Program-made: the position numbers and the translations under genes
Assembly (NCBI RefSeq): GCF_017968885.1
Contig: NZ_CP072913.1
Location: 5,496,501 to 5,560,500, forward strand
DNA from: Pseudomonas sp. Tri1
GTDB lineage: Bacteria > Pseudomonadota > Gammaproteobacteria > Pseudomonadales > Pseudomonadaceae
Reading direction: 5' to 3'
DNA: 64,000 bases
Notes under the pieces: model-generated
Seen by the model: only the letters and a program-made list of their open reading frames with translations
Told to the model about the DNA's origin: nothing
Databases searched by the model: none
Shown here: piece after piece, positions 49,026-62,407 of the stretch
Position numbering within the stretch: the first letter of the stretch is position 1
Layout of the letters: each line of letters starts with the position of its first letter

Positions 49026-50219
49026 TCAATCGGCCTGACGACGCAGGAATGCCGGGATGTCCAGGTAATCCAGATCGTCTTGCGGATTCATCTTCGCGGC
49101 AGTCGCAGTACCGGCCTGGGCCTGGTTGCGCATGACGGTCGGACGGTCCAGGTCACGGTAGTTCACCGCAGGCGCTTCCTGACGGGCAGACACTTGTTGT
49201 TGCGGTTGCGAAGCCATGGAAGTGTGAACGGTATTGTCGATGACCTTCACAGGTTTCTCGATTTTCGCGCCCAGACCAGTGGCAACCACGGTGACGTGCA
49301 ACTCGTCGCGCATGTCCGGATCGATAACAGTACCGACCTTGACCATCGCGTGCTCGGAAGCGAAGGCTTCGATGATGCTACCCACGTCGGAGTACTCACC
49401 CAGGGACAGGTCAGGACCGGCGGTGATGTTCACCAGGATGCCGCGTGCACCTTGCAGGTTCACATCTTCGAGCAACGGGTTGCGAATGGCCGCTTCGGTG
49501 GCCTCGCGTGCACGGTTCGGACCGCTGGCGCAGCCAGTGCCCATCATCGCCATGCCCATTTCGCTCATGACAGTCCGTACGTCGGCAAAGTCGACGTTGA
49601 TCATGCCCGGACGCTTGATGATGTCGGAGATACCGCGAACGGCACCGGCCAGTACGTCATCGGCCTTGGCGAAAGCCGACAAGAGGCTTGCGTCTTTACC
49701 GAGGATGGTCAGCAGCTTCTCGTTAGGGATGGTGATCAACGAGTCGACGCTTTCAGACAGCAGACGGATACCTTCGTCGGCGATCTGCATGCGCTTGCGG
49801 CCTTCGAACGGGAACGGACGAGTCACCACCGCAACGGTGAGGATCCCCATTTCCTTGGCCACTTCGGCAATGATTGGCGCCGCACCGGTACCGGTACCGC
49901 CGCCCATGCCCGTGGTGATGAACACCATGTTGGTGCCTTGCAGGACTTCAGCAATGCGCTCACGGTCTTCGAGAGCGGCCTGACGACCGACTTCAGGGTT
50001 GGCGCCGGCGCCCAGGCCTTTGGTCACGCCAGTGCCCAGTTGCAGGATGGTCCGCGCGCCGATGGATTTCAGCGCCTGGGCATCAGTGTTGGCGCAAATG
50101 AATTCGACGCCTTCGATGTTGCTCTTGACCATGTGGTTGACAGCGTTGCCGCCGCCACCGCCGACACCGATTACTTTGATAACCGGGCTAGCGGGGATGT
50201 TGTCTACGAGTTCGAACAT
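49026..50219 (-). CDS. ftsZ: Cell division GTPase FtsZ
   Basis: Tubulin homologue forming the Z ring. 397 residues. GTP-binding signature GGGTGTGAAP (about 107-116), GVGGGGGNAVNHM near the N-terminus, T7 loop NVDFADVRTVM, and the conserved C-terminal peptide DYLDIPAFLRRQAD that binds FtsA and ZipA. Linker region of about 60 residues is Gln/Ala-rich. Preceded by a GGAGAGGG ribosome site and 97 bases after ftsA, room for an internal promoter. Confidence 0.98.
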   Translation of the reverse strand: MFELVDNIPASPVIKVIGVGGGGGNAVNHMVKSNIEGVEFICANTDAQALKSIGARTILQLGTGVTKGLGAGANPEVGRQAALEDRERIAEVLQGTNMVFITTGMGGGTGTGAAPIIAEVAKEMGILTVAVVTRPFPFEGRKRMQIADEGIRLLSESVDSLITIPNEKLLTILGKDASLLSAFAKADDVLAGAVRGISDIIKRPGMINVDFADVRTVMSEMGMAMMGTGCASGPNRAREATEAAIRNPLLEDVNLQGARGILVNITAGPDLSLGEYSDVGSIIEAFASEHAMVKVGTVIDPDMRDELHVTVVATGLGAKIEKPVKVIDNTVHTSMASQPQQQVSARQEAPAVNYRDLDRPTVMRNQAQAGTATAAKMNPQDDLDYLDIPAFLRRQAD

Positions 50220-50316
50220 TTTCCCTCTCCTTTCATTCTCTAGTTTTTTCGCCTACTGCGTTTGCTGCATCTTCCTGCGCCAAGCCGGGCTTGCCGCGTG
50301 AAGCTTTGAATCTGGT

Positions 50317-51576
50317 TTAAAAATTGCCTTTGACCCAAGCCTGGAGCCGCTCGAACAGCGGCGCCTTCGGCTCGTCATTGCTATAACTGTCGCGGCTGCC
50401 GATGCCCGAGAACGAAATCCCGTCGGACTGCTTCTGCAGGCCGTACATCAACAGGCCCACGCCGGTGGAATAAATCGGGTTGCGGACCACGTCATCCAGG
50501 CCCTTGACGCCATGGGGCACGCCCAGGCGCACTGGCATGTGGAAGATCTCTTCGGCCAGTTCGACCGCGCCTTCCATCTTCGAGGTACCGCCGGTCAGCA
50601 CGATGCCGGCCGGGATCAGGTCTTCGTAGCCACTGCGGCGCAGTTCGGCCTGGATCAGCGTAAACAGCTCGTCGTAACGCGGCTCGACCACTTCGGCCAG
50701 GGCCTGGCGCGACAGCTCGCGCGGTGGACGGTCGCCAACGCTTGGCACCTTGATGGTTTCACCGGCACCGGCCAGTTTCGCCAGGGCGCAGGCGTAGCGG
50801 ATCTTGATTTCCTCCGCGTATTGGGTCGGAGTGCGCAACGCCATGGCGATGTCGTTGGTCACCTGGTCACCGGCAATCGGGATCACCGCCGTATGGCGAA
50901 TGGCGCCTTCGGTGAAGATCGCGATGTCGGTGGTACCGCCGCCGATGTCCACCAGGCACACGCCCAGCTCTTTCTCGTCGTCGGTCAGCACCGAGTAGGC
51001 CGAGGCCAGTTGCTCGAGGATGATGTCGTCGATTTCCAGGCCACAGCGGCGCACGCACTTTTCGATGTTCTGCGCTGCATTCACTGCGCAGGTGACCACG
51101 TGGACCTTGGCTTCCAAGCGCACGCCGGACATGCCCAGGGGCTCGCGAACGCCCTCCTGGTTATCGATCACGTAATCCTGCGGCAGGGTGTGCAGCACCC
51201 GCTGGTCGGCCGGGATCGCCACGGCCTGGGCCGCGTCGAGTACACGCTCGAGGTCGGCGGAGCTGACTTCGCGATCACGGATCGCCACGATACCGTGGGA
51301 GTTCAGGCTGCGGATGTGATTACCCGCCACGCCAACGAACGCCGAGTGGATCCGGCAACCGGCCATCAACTGCGCTTCTTCGATGGCGCGCTGGATCGAT
51401 TGCACGGTGGACTCGATGTTCACCACCACGCCCTTTTTCAAGCCACGGGACGGGTGGGTACCGATCCCGACGATGACCAGCGTGCCGTCGTCCGCGACCT
51501 CGCCTACCAGCGCTACCACCTTGGAAGTGCCGATATCCAGACCGACGATCATTTTTCCGCTTTGCACGTTTGCCAT
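50317..51576 (-). CDS. ftsA: Cell division protein FtsA
   Basis: Actin-like membrane tether for FtsZ. 419 residues: phosphate 1 motif VGLDIGTSKV, the 1C domain region, phosphate 2 CLVDIGGGTTDIAIF (about 206-215), adenosine motif GIVLTGGTSKMEG, and a C-terminal amphipathic helix (LFERLQAWVKG). Fourteen bases after ftsQ. Confidence 0.97.
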   Translation of the reverse strand: MANVQSGKMIVGLDIGTSKVVALVGEVADDGTLVIVGIGTHPSRGLKKGVVVNIESTVQSIQRAIEEAQLMAGCRIHSAFVGVAGNHIRSLNSHGIVAIRDREVSSADLERVLDAAQAVAIPADQRVLHTLPQDYVIDNQEGVREPLGMSGVRLEAKVHVVTCAVNAAQNIEKCVRRCGLEIDDIILEQLASAYSVLTDDEKELGVCLVDIGGGTTDIAIFTEGAIRHTAVIPIAGDQVTNDIAMALRTPTQYAEEIKIRYACALAKLAGAGETIKVPSVGDRPPRELSRQALAEVVEPRYDELFTLIQAELRRSGYEDLIPAGIVLTGGTSKMEGAVELAEEIFHMPVRLGVPHGVKGLDDVVRNPIYSTGVGLLMYGLQKQSDGISFSGIGSRDSYSNDEPKAPLFERLQAWVKGNF

Positions 51577-51590
51577 GGTCCTGCCTCTTC

Positions 51591-52457
51591 TTAATTCTTC
51601 GCGACGGCGGGTGCGGCCGTCGTGGGCGCTACAGGTTCCCGCCAGCCAACAGCCAGGCCGTTGGCGTAGCGCAGATCGATGCGCGCAATGTTCGTAATCT
51701 GTTCTTTAAGCGTCTTGTCATAGATGGCGATGAAACGGCGCATCTTTTCCACCAGGTTGCCGCGACCGAGCAACAGCTCGATGCCCGGGCCCGAGCTGCC
51801 CGCGCCAGTGGTCAGGAACCAGCTGCCGCGCTCACGCAACTCCAGGCGCGCGATGGAGAAGCCCAGTGGCCGCAACATCTGACTCAACACCTGGTACTGC
51901 TGCATCACTTGCTGCTGGGCCCGCTGCGGGCCGAACAGTTGTGGCAAATGTTCATAGTTGGCCAGTTCCCGCGGCGTAAACGCCTGGCCCTGGTTGTTCA
52001 GCAACGACTCGTCGCCCCAACGGGCCACCGGCAGTTGTTCTTCCAGGCGGATCGACACTTGGTCGGGCCATACCCGGCGGACTTCGGCATGGGCGATCCA
52101 GGGCATCTGTTCCAGCTCCGTGCGCATGCCCGCCAGGTCGATAGTGAAGAAGCTCGAGGCCACGAACGGGGCGATCCGCTGCTGCACCGCCTGCTGGCTG
52201 ATGTAGCTCAGGTCGCCCTGGACGTTGATCCGGGCAATCGGCCGGTCGGCATATGGCAACAGCCGTTGGGCGCCTTCATAAGTACCGAACCCCAACGCCA
52301 CCAGCAGCACTGGCCAGAACAGGCTCTTGAGAAAGCCAAAATTGGCTTTCGGCAGACGCGCCGACATCGGCTCCTTGGCCACCATCCGGCTGGCACCCCG
52401 CGGCACCGGCTTGCGACCGGGTGCGGATGGCTGATGACGAAGCGATGCGCCTTGCAT
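51591..52457 (-). CDS. ftsQ: Cell division protein FtsQ
   Basis: Bitopic divisome protein linking cytosolic and periplasmic division factors (with FtsB and FtsL). 288 residues: basic cytosolic N-terminus of about 45 residues ([15 protein letters not shown]), one helix ([18 protein letters not shown]), POTRA domain ([25 protein letters not shown]) and beta domain with [19 protein letters not shown]. Overlap-free junction three bases after ddlB. Confidence 0.95.
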   Translation of the reverse strand: MQGASLRHQPSAPGRKPVPRGASRMVAKEPMSARLPKANFGFLKSLFWPVLLVALGFGTYEGAQRLLPYADRPIARINVQGDLSYISQQAVQQRIAPFVASSFFTIDLAGMRTELEQMPWIAHAEVRRVWPDQVSIRLEEQLPVARWGDESLLNNQGQAFTPRELANYEHLPQLFGPQRAQQQVMQQYQVLSQMLRPLGFSIARLELRERGSWFLTTGAGSSGPGIELLLGRGNLVEKMRRFIAIYDKTLKEQITNIARIDLRYANGLAVGWREPVAPTTAAPAVAKN

Positions 52458-52460
52458 GGC

Positions 52461-54875
<2,415 letters not shown>

Positions 54876-54883
<8 letters not shown>

Positions 54884-55946
54884 GGGCCACCTCCAGGCAG
54901 GTATCGACCACTTGGGCCGTGGCATCGGGTTTGGCCAGGCGGCGGGCGGCACGGGCCATGTCTTCGAGTGTTTGCGGCTGCATCAAAACCTCTGTCAGGC
55001 GCGCGGCAAGATCCGCGGCGCCAGTCGTTCTTTGCGGCATCAGGAAGGCAGCGCCTTCACGGGCCAAATAATCGGCGTTGCGGGTCTGGTGATCGTCGAT
55101 GGCGTGGGGCAAAGGCACCAGCATCGAGGGCAGACCGGCGGCAGCCAGTTCACTGACAGTCAGCGCGCCAGCGCGGCAGACCACCAGGTCGGCCCAGCCA
55201 TAGGCTTGGGCCATGTCTTTGATGAAAGGCTGCACTTGCGCCTCCACGCCTGCGGCGCGATAGCGCTCGGCGGTCACTTCATCGTGGTTTTTGCCGGCCT
55301 GGTGAAACACTTCCGGGCGCAGTTCGGGGGCGACCTGCGACAAGGCTTCGGGCAGCAATTTGTTCAACGGTTCTGCCCCCAGGCTTCCGCCCAGGATCAG
55401 CAAACGCGCCTTGCGTCCGGCCAGGGCCGGGCGCGGTGTATCGAGGAACAGCTCGGTTCGCACCGGATTACCGGTGGTGCGGCGGCTGCCCGACAGGGTA
55501 AAGGTGTCGGGAAAGGCTTCACAGACCCGGGCGGCCAACGGCACCAGTAACCGATTGGCGGTACCGGCCACGGCGTTCTGTTCGTGAACGATCACCGGCA
55601 CACCGGCCAATTTCGCCGCAACACCGCCAGGACCGGTCACATAACCGCCAAACCCCACTGCGCATATCGGTCGCAACCGACGGATGATCGCCCGCGCCTG
55701 CCAGACCGACCGCAGCAGCATCAGCGGTGCCTTGAGCAACGACAACTTGCCTTTGCCGCGCAGGCCACTGGCGTCGATCCGGTGCAGCTCCAGGCCCGCG
55801 CCAGGCACCAGTTCGTTCTCGATACCCCGTGGCGTCCCCAGCCAGTGCACGGTGTAGCCGCGCGCCTGGAACTCCCGGGCACAGGCCAGCGCCGGGAACA
55901 CATGTCCGCCGGTACCGCCGGCCATGATCAGCACGTTAGCGCCCAT
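54876..55946 (-). CDS. murG: Lipid II synthase MurG
   Basis: Peripheral inner-membrane GT28 transferase that adds GlcNAc to lipid I. 356 residues. N-terminal G-loop [14 protein letters not shown], second G-loop [14 protein letters not shown], and C-terminal donor site [34 protein letters not shown] 55946 with GAGGAG upstream; it overlaps ftsW by 11 bases. Confidence 0.96.
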
Positions 55947-57153
55947 GAGTCGGCTCCTCGGCGAAGTCGCTCTCCTGGAACTCCATCTCTTCGCTGCCCA
56001 AATGGGTTCGACTCTCCCATTCGATACGCAGCAACAAGCCGAGACAGGCACAGCAGATCACCAGGGAACTGCCGCCATAACTGAGGAACGGCAGCGTCAG
56101 GCCCTTGGTCGGCAACAGGCCGACGTTCACGCCGATGTTGATCAGGAACTGGCCGATCCACAGGAACGACAGGCCATACGCCACGTACGCGGCAAAAAAC
56201 TGCTTGGCCTTCTCCGCCCACAGGCCGATGTACATGCCACGCACGCAGACGAACACGAACAGCGCCACGGTGCACAACGAGCCCACGACGCCCAGTTCTT
56301 CGGCCAGGACCGAGAACACGAAGTCGGTATGGGCTTCTGGCAGGTAGAACTGCTTCTGTACGCTGTTGCCCAGGCCTACGCCCAGCCATTCGCCGCGACC
56401 GAAGGCGATCAGCGCCTGGGTCAATTGATAGCCGGAACCGAACTGGTCCGCCCACGGGTCGGTAAAGGTGATCAGGCGCGCCATCCGGTAGGGTTGCGCC
56501 TGCACCAGCACCGTTACCGCCGCAACCGCCAGCGCGACCATCAGGGTGAAACGGAACAGCCCGACGCCTCCGAGGAACAGCATCGCCGCCGCCGCACCCA
56601 TCATCACTACCGTGGCGCCGAAGTCCGGCTCCATCAGCAGCAGGCCCGCCATCGGCAGCAACACGATGAATGGCTTGAAGAAGCCCATCCAGCTCTCGCG
56701 TACTTCTTTCTGGCGCCGCACCAGGTAACCGGCGAGGTAGATCACCACGAAGACCTTGGCAATTTCCGAAGGCTGTACGTTGAAGAAGCTGAAACCGATC
56801 CAGCGCATCGAGCCGTTGACCTCGCGGCCGATCCCAGGCAACAGCACCATCACCAACAGGCCGAAGGCACCGAGCAACATCATCCAGCCCAGGCGCTGCC
56901 AAGTGGCGATCGGCACCATCATGGTGACGATGCACGCGCCCAAGCCGATCACCAGATAAATCAGGTGGCGGATCATGTGGTAAAGCGTATTGCCTGACTG
57001 CACGGCCGCCACTTCCGACGACGCGGACGTGATCATCACCAGACCCAGGCCCAGCAGCGCCAGGCAACCGGCGAGCATCGGGAAATCCAGGTCGATGCCG
57101 CGCCCGGTGATCAGCGGCGACGGGTACGGCTTGATGATGTTCATCAGACTCAT
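55936..57153 (-). CDS. ftsW: Septal peptidoglycan glycosyltransferase FtsW (SEDS)
   Basis: Polytopic SEDS glycan polymerase partnered with FtsI. 405 residues, about ten helices. FPMLAGCLALLGLGLVMITSAS, ... GSMRWIGFSFFNVQPSEIAKVFVVIYLA, ADFVFSVLAEELGVVGSL (within HTDFVFSVLAEE) and SYGGSSLVICCACLGLLLRI are family signatures; the conserved Asp lies in the large loop near VFSVLAEE. Four-base overlap with murD. Confidence 0.96.
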   Translation of the reverse strand: MSLMNIIKPYPSPLITGRGIDLDFPMLAGCLALLGLGLVMITSASSEVAAVQSGNTLYHMIRHLIYLVIGLGACIVTMMVPIATWQRLGWMMLLGAFGLLVMVLLPGIGREVNGSMRWIGFSFFNVQPSEIAKVFVVIYLAGYLVRRQKEVRESWMGFFKPFIVLLPMAGLLLMEPDFGATVVMMGAAAAMLFLGGVGLFRFTLMVALAVAAVTVLVQAQPYRMARLITFTDPWADQFGSGYQLTQALIAFGRGEWLGVGLGNSVQKQFYLPEAHTDFVFSVLAEELGVVGSLCTVALFVFVCVRGMYIGLWAEKAKQFFAAYVAYGLSFLWIGQFLINIGVNVGLLPTKGLTLPFLSYGGSSLVICCACLGLLLRIEWESRTHLGSEEMEFQESDFAEEPTHGR

Positions 57154-58496
57154 GCCAAGTCCTCCGCGGCCCGGGCGAACAGCTGCCCGCGCTCTTCATA
57201 GTTCTTGAACATGTCGAAACTGGCGCAGGCCGGCGACAACAGGACTGCATCGCCCGGTTGAGCCAGGGCGCGGCACTGCTGCACCGCTTCATCCAGCGAA
57301 GCGACACGCACCAGCGGCACGGCATCGCCGAGCGCCTGGGCGATCAATTCGCGGTCGCGGCCCATCAGCACCACGGCACGGCAGTTGGCCGCCACCGGAT
57401 CGCGCAAATCCTTGAAGTCGGCACCCTTGCCGTCGCCACCGGCGATCAGCACCAGTTTGCCTTCGATATCCGCGCCCAGCCCTTCAATGGCCGCCAGTGC
57501 AGCACCGACGTTGGTGGCCTTGGAATCGTTGTACCAAGCCACGCCATCGAGATCGCGAACCCACTGGCAGCGGTGCTCGAGACCGGCAAACGTGCGCAGG
57601 GCCGCCAGCATGGCATCGAACGGCAGGCCGACCGCGTGCCCCAGGGCCAGGGCAGCCAGGGCGTTGGCCTGGTTATGGGCGCCACGAATCTTCAGCTCGC
57701 GCACAGGCATCAGGTTCTGGAATTCGAAGGCCAGGTATTTCTCGCCATTCTCTTCGCGCAGCCCGAAGCCTTTGAAATCCGGAACCCCCAGGCCGAAGGA
57801 CCAGCACGGCAACCCCTCGCCCAACAATGGCCGGGTCAGGGCGTCCTGGCGGTTGAACACCACTTGCCGGGCGCCACGGAAGATCCGGTGCTTGGCCAGG
57901 TGGTAAGCCGGCAGGCCGCTGTAACGGTCCATGTGGTCTTCACTGACGTTGAGCACGGTCGCCACTTCGGCGCCCAGATGGTCAGTGGTCTCCAGCTGGA
58001 AGCTCGACAGCTCCATCACGTACAGCTCGACGTCGTCATTGAGCAGGTCCAGCGCCGGAGTACCGAGGTTGCCGCCCACGGCGACGCGCTTGCCGGCCGC
58101 TGCCGCCATCTCGCCCACCAGGGTGGTGACGGTGCTTTTGGCGTTGGAACCGCTGATGGCAATGATCGGCGCCTTGGCGTTGCGCGCGAACAGCTCGATG
58201 TCGCCGGACAATTTCACGCCACGGGCAGCCGCCGCCTGCAGGGCCGGAGTCGCCAGGGCCAGGCCGGGGCTCACGTAGAGCTCATCGGCGCGGCACAGGA
58301 ATTCGACATCCAGCTCGCCACAACGCACGTCCACCTGGGGATAGTCACGCCGCAGCGTGGCCAGCTCAGGTGGATTTTCCCGCGTATCGGCCACAGCAAA
58401 CGACACGCCCCGGTTCGCCAGGAAGCGAACCAGGGACATGCCGCTCTTGCCGAGGCCGACAACGATGCGGAAGTGGTCAGAAGCGATCAGAGACAC
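57150..58496 (-). CDS. murD: UDP-N-acetylmuramoylalanine--D-glutamate ligase MurD
   Basis: Adds D-Glu to the muropeptide. 448 residues. RIVVGLGKSGMSLVRFL at the start, P-loop GSNAKSTVTTLVGE (about 115; Asn-Ala in place of the more common Asn-Gly, also seen in pseudomonads), DSKATNVGAALAAIEGL and LLSPACASFDMFKNYEERG. Five bases separate it from mraY. Confidence 0.96.
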   Translation of the reverse strand: MSLIASDHFRIVVGLGKSGMSLVRFLANRGVSFAVADTRENPPELATLRRDYPQVDVRCGELDVEFLCRADELYVSPGLALATPALQAAAARGVKLSGDIELFARNAKAPIIAISGSNAKSTVTTLVGEMAAAAGKRVAVGGNLGTPALDLLNDDVELYVMELSSFQLETTDHLGAEVATVLNVSEDHMDRYSGLPAYHLAKHRIFRGARQVVFNRQDALTRPLLGEGLPCWSFGLGVPDFKGFGLREENGEKYLAFEFQNLMPVRELKIRGAHNQANALAALALGHAVGLPFDAMLAALRTFAGLEHRCQWVRDLDGVAWYNDSKATNVGAALAAIEGLGADIEGKLVLIAGGDGKGADFKDLRDPVAANCRAVVLMGRDRELIAQALGDAVPLVRVASLDEAVQQCRALAQPGDAVLLSPACASFDMFKNYEERGQLFARAAEDLA

Positions 58497-58501
58497 TCGT
58501 T

Positions 58502-59584
58502 CTACCTCAGCTTCAGGGTGGCAAGGCCGATCAGCACCAGGATCACGGTGATGATCCAGAAACGGACGATCACACGCGGCTCGGGCCAGCCTTTGAGTTC
58601 AAAGTGGTGGTGAATCGGCGCCATGCGGAATACGCGGCGGCCGGTCAATTTAAAGGAAGCAACCTGAATGACGACTGACAGGGTCTCCATCACGAACACA
58701 CCGCCCATGATGAACAGGACGATTTCCTGGCGAACGATGACCGCGATGGTGCCCAGGGCCGCGCCCAGCGCCAGTGCGCCGACGTCGCCCATGAAGACCT
58801 GTGCCGGGTAGGTGTTGAACCACAAGAAACCCAGGCCGGCACCGATCAGCGCACCGCAGAACACGATCAGCTCGCCCGCCCCGGGCACGTAAGGAATCAG
58901 CAGGTATTCGGCGAATTTCACGTTACCCGACAGGTAGCAGAAGATCCCCAGCGCGCCGCCCACCATCACCGTCGGCATGATCGCCAGGCCATCGAGGCCA
59001 TCGGTGAGGTTGACCGCGTTGCTCGAACCGACGATCACCAGGTAGGTCAACACAACGAAACCTGCGCCCAACGGAATGCTGTAGTCCTTGAGCATCGGCA
59101 GGATCAGGGTGGTTTCCACCGGCGAGGCGGCAGTCATATAAAGGAAGATTGCCGCGCCGAGGCCAAACACCGACTGCCAGAAATATTTCCAGCGGCTCGG
59201 CAGACCACGGGAGTTCTTCTCGATCACCTTGCGGTAATCGTCGACCCAGCCGATGGCGCCAAATAGCAGTGTCACCAGCAGCACGACCCAGACGTAACGG
59301 TTCGCCAGGTCAGCCCAAAGCAAAGTACTGATGCCAATGGACGACAGGATCAGCGCACCACCCATGGTCGGGGTGCCGGATTTGGACAGGTGGGACTGCG
59401 GGCCGTCGTTACGCACCGACTGGCCGATTTGCAGGTTCTGCAAGGTGCGGATCATCCACGGGCCCAGGAACAGCGACAACGACAGCGCGGTCAGCACACC
59501 CAGGATCCCGCGCAGGGTCAGGTACTGAAAGACCGCGAAGCCTTTGTGGAACTGTTGCAGGTACTCCGCTAGCAGCAGCAGCAT
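58502..59584 (-). CDS. mraY: Phospho-N-acetylmuramoyl-pentapeptide transferase MraY
   Basis: Makes lipid I from UDP-MurNAc-pentapeptide and undecaprenyl phosphate. 360 residues, about ten helices. [13 protein letters not shown], the magnesium-binding GWVDDYRKV with [14 protein letters not shown], and [16 protein letters not shown]-terminal [20 protein letters not shown] holds the HHH motif. ATG at 59584 overlaps the murF stop; an extended frame to 59845 is murF read out of frame. Confidence 0.97.
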   Translation of the reverse strand: MLLLLAEYLQQFHKGFAVFQYLTLRGILGVLTALSLSLFLGPWMIRTLQNLQIGQSVRNDGPQSHLSKSGTPTMGGALILSSIGISTLLWADLANRYVWVVLLVTLLFGAIGWVDDYRKVIEKNSRGLPSRWKYFWQSVFGLGAAIFLYMTAASPVETTLILPMLKDYSIPLGAGFVVLTYLVIVGSSNAVNLTDGLDGLAIMPTVMVGGALGIFCYLSGNVKFAEYLLIPYVPGAGELIVFCGALIGAGLGFLWFNTYPAQVFMGDVGALALGAALGTIAVIVRQEIVLFIMGGVFVMETLSVVIQVASFKLTGRRVFRMAPIHHHFELKGWPEPRVIVRFWIITVILVLIGLATLKLR

Positions 59585-60951
59585 TAATGTTTCTCCATAC
59601 GGGTGCCGCACAGCGCCGCGACGACGTTTTCCATCGCTGCACTGCGTGAGCCCTTGATCAATAAGGTGGTGTTCGGGTCTTGCTCGGCCCCCAGGGCCTG
59701 GATCAGCTCGGCCTGAGTGGTGAAATGCTGTGCGTGTTCGCCAAACGCAGCGACCGCGTGGGCCATCATCGGGCCAACGGCATACAGCGCATCGACTTTG
59801 TCGCGCGCATAGGCACCGACATCGTGATGGCCCTGTTGCGCCCACTCGCCCAGTTCACCGATATCCCCCAGTACCAGCACGGTACGGCCGGAGAAACCGG
59901 CGAGGATATCCACCGCCGCGCACATGGACGTCGGGTTGGCGTTGTAGGTGTCGTCGATCACGCGCATGCCGTTGCTGGCTAATTGCGCAACACTGCGACC
60001 CTTGACCGGTTGCACCGCATTCAACCCGGCGACGACGCCCGGCAGCGACACGCCCAGGGCATGGGCGGCAGCGGCAGCGGCCAGGGCATTGGCGACGTTA
60101 TGGGTGCCGAGCAGGTTCAACTGGACCCGCTCGGCGCCATCCGGGCCATGCAGGTTGAAGGCCGGGCAACCACGGGCGTCACGGTCCAGGTCGCTGGCGT
60201 AGAAATTCGCGGCAAGATTGCTCAGGGCGAAGGTCAACACCTTGCGCTCACCCGCCCGGACCTTCCAGGTTTCGAAAGCCTTGTCGTCAAGATTCAACAC
60301 GGCGACGCCATCGGCATCGAGCCCTTCGATGATCTCGCCCTTGGCCTCGACGATTTTTTCCGGCCCGCCGAATTCGCCGACGTGGGCGGTCCCGGCATTG
60401 TTGAGCACCGCCACGTGGGGTTTGGTCATGGCTACGGTGTAGGCAATCTCGCCGAGCCGCGAAGCACCCAGCTCGATGACGGCGGCGCTGTGTTCCGGCG
60501 CCAGTTCCAGCAGGGTCAGCGGTACGCCGAGGTCATTGTTCAGGTTGCCCCGGGTCGCCAGCACAGGGCCGCGGGTGCGCAGGATGCTGGCAAGCATCTC
60601 CTTGACCGTGGTCTTGCCGCTGGAGCCGGTGATGGCCGCAACCGGGTTGCCAAACGCCGCGCGGTTCAGCGCGCCGAGTTGGCCCAAGGCCTGGCGAGTG
60701 TCATCGACCAGCAACTGCGGCAGCGTGCTGTTGGTCACTTCCCGCTCGACCAATGCTGCAACCGCACCTTTGGCGGCGACTTCATTCAGGTAGTCGTGGC
60801 CGTCGAAACGCGGCCCGGCCAGGGCGACGAACAACTGCCCAGGGACAATGGCCCGGCTATCGATGCTGACCCCGTCGAAGCTGGCATCCGCAGCCAGCAG
60901 GCGTGCATTCAGGGCGTTGGTCAGCTCGCTGAGTTTCAGGGCCTTAAGCAT
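59584..60951 (-). CDS. murF: UDP-MurNAc-tripeptide--D-Ala-D-Ala ligase MurF
   Basis: Adds the D-Ala-D-Ala made by DdlB. 455 residues. [18 protein letters not shown] in the N-terminal domain, P-loop [12 protein letters not shown] (about 107-118), [30 protein letters not shown]. Overlaps murE by eight bases. Confidence 0.96.
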   Translation of the reverse strand: MLKALKLSELTNALNARLLAADASFDGVSIDSRAIVPGQLFVALAGPRFDGHDYLNEVAAKGAVAALVEREVTNSTLPQLLVDDTRQALGQLGALNRAAFGNPVAAITGSSGKTTVKEMLASILRTRGPVLATRGNLNNDLGVPLTLLELAPEHSAAVIELGASRLGEIAYTVAMTKPHVAVLNNAGTAHVGEFGGPEKIVEAKGEIIEGLDADGVAVLNLDDKAFETWKVRAGERKVLTFALSNLAANFYASDLDRDARGCPAFNLHGPDGAERVQLNLLGTHNVANALAAAAAAHALGVSLPGVVAGLNAVQPVKGRSVAQLASNGMRVIDDTYNANPTSMCAAVDILAGFSGRTVLVLGDIGELGEWAQQGHHDVGAYARDKVDALYAVGPMMAHAVAAFGEHAQHFTTQAELIQALGAEQDPNTTLLIKGSRSAAMENVVAALCGTRMEKH

Positions 60952-62406
60952 GGGCCACCTCCCACGCGGTCAGGGCGTGATCGGCTTCCACCAGATCGGA
61001 GAACGCATGGCGTTCGCCGTTGATTTCCTGATAGTCCTCGTGGCCCTTGCCGGCCAGGACGATGACATCCTCCGCCGAAGCGCTGGCAATCAACTGGGCG
61101 ATGGCCTGGCCACGACCGGCCACGAATGTGACGTTATCCACCGCCGAGAAACCGGCACGGATGTCGTCGAAAATCTGCAACGGATCTTCGCTGCGCGGGT
61201 TGTCGTCGGTAACCAGCACGCCGTCGGCCAGCCGCTCTACCACTTCAGCCATCAGCGGGCGCTTGCCGCGATCGCGATCGCCGCCGCAGCCGAACAGACA
61301 CAACAGCTTGCCTTTGGCGTGAGGTCGCAGGGCCATCAAGACTTTTTCCAGGGCATCGGGGGTATGGGCGTAGTCGACCACCACCAACGGTTGCGTTCCG
61401 CCACCCAAGCGCTGCATGCGACCGGCCGGGCCTTCGAGCTTCGGCAGGACCTTGAGGATTTCATCCAGCGCGTAGTCCAGCCCAAGCAAGGCGCCGATGG
61501 CGGCCAATACGTTGCTCAGGTTGAAGCGACCCAGCAAGCTGCTGCGCAGATGGTGTTCGCCCTGGGGCGTGACCAGCGTGGCACGCACGCCTTCGTCAGT
61601 AAATTGCGCCTGGCGCACATACAGGTAGGCGCTGGCATCTTCCAGGCTGTAGGTGATCAACCGCGATTCGCGCTGGTCGGCGGCCAGTTGCCGACCGAAC
61701 TCGTCATCGATGTTGATGACCCGGCATTTCAAGTCGTTCCAGGCAAACAGCTTGGCCTTGGCTTCGCCGTAGGCCTGCATGGTGCCGTGATAATCCAGGT
61801 GATCCCGGGACAGGTTGGTCAGCACCGCGACGTCAAAGGCCAGAGCAGTCACTCGCCCCTGGTCCAGGCCGTGGGAAGAGACTTCCATCGCAACGGCCTT
61901 GGCACCGGCCTTTTTCAGATCCGCCAGGGTCGCTTGCACGGCAATCGGGTTCGGCGTGGTGTGCAGGCCACTTTCCAGCGCGCCATGAAAGCCGTTACCC
62001 AAGGTTCCAACAATGCCGCAATGCTGGCCGAGCAGGTCCAAGGCCTGGGCCACCAACTGGGTGACGCTGGTCTTGCCGTTGGTGCCGGTCACGCCAATCA
62101 GGTTCAGGTGACGGCTCGGGTCGCCATAGAAACGCCCAGCGATGTCCGACAACTGCGCTGCCAGCCCCTTGACCGGAATCAGGGGGACGTCAGTGATCGG
62201 CAGTACGGTTGCGCCTTGCACTTCATAAGCCACGGCAGCCGCACCGCGCTTCAAGGCGTCGGCGATATGGGAGCGACCATCGAACCTGGCGCCCGGCACC
62301 GCCAGGAACAAGTCCCCGGCACGTACATTGCGGCTATCCAGGGCCAGCTCGCGAATCAGCAGATCGTGACCGGCGTGGGCAAAAATCTTGTTCAGGCTCA
62401 GGGACA

Positions 62407-62407
<1 letters not shown>
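60944..62407 (-). CDS. murE: UDP-MurNAc-dipeptide--meso-diaminopimelate ligase MurE
   Basis: Adds meso-diaminopimelate. 487 residues. DSRNVRAGDLFLAVPG, P-loop GVTGTNGKTSVTQLV (about 105), HSQ-type STHGLDQ as SSHGLDQGR, and the DNPRSEDP motif that marks diaminopimelate rather than lysine specificity. Its first base shares the ftsI stop. Confidence 0.97.
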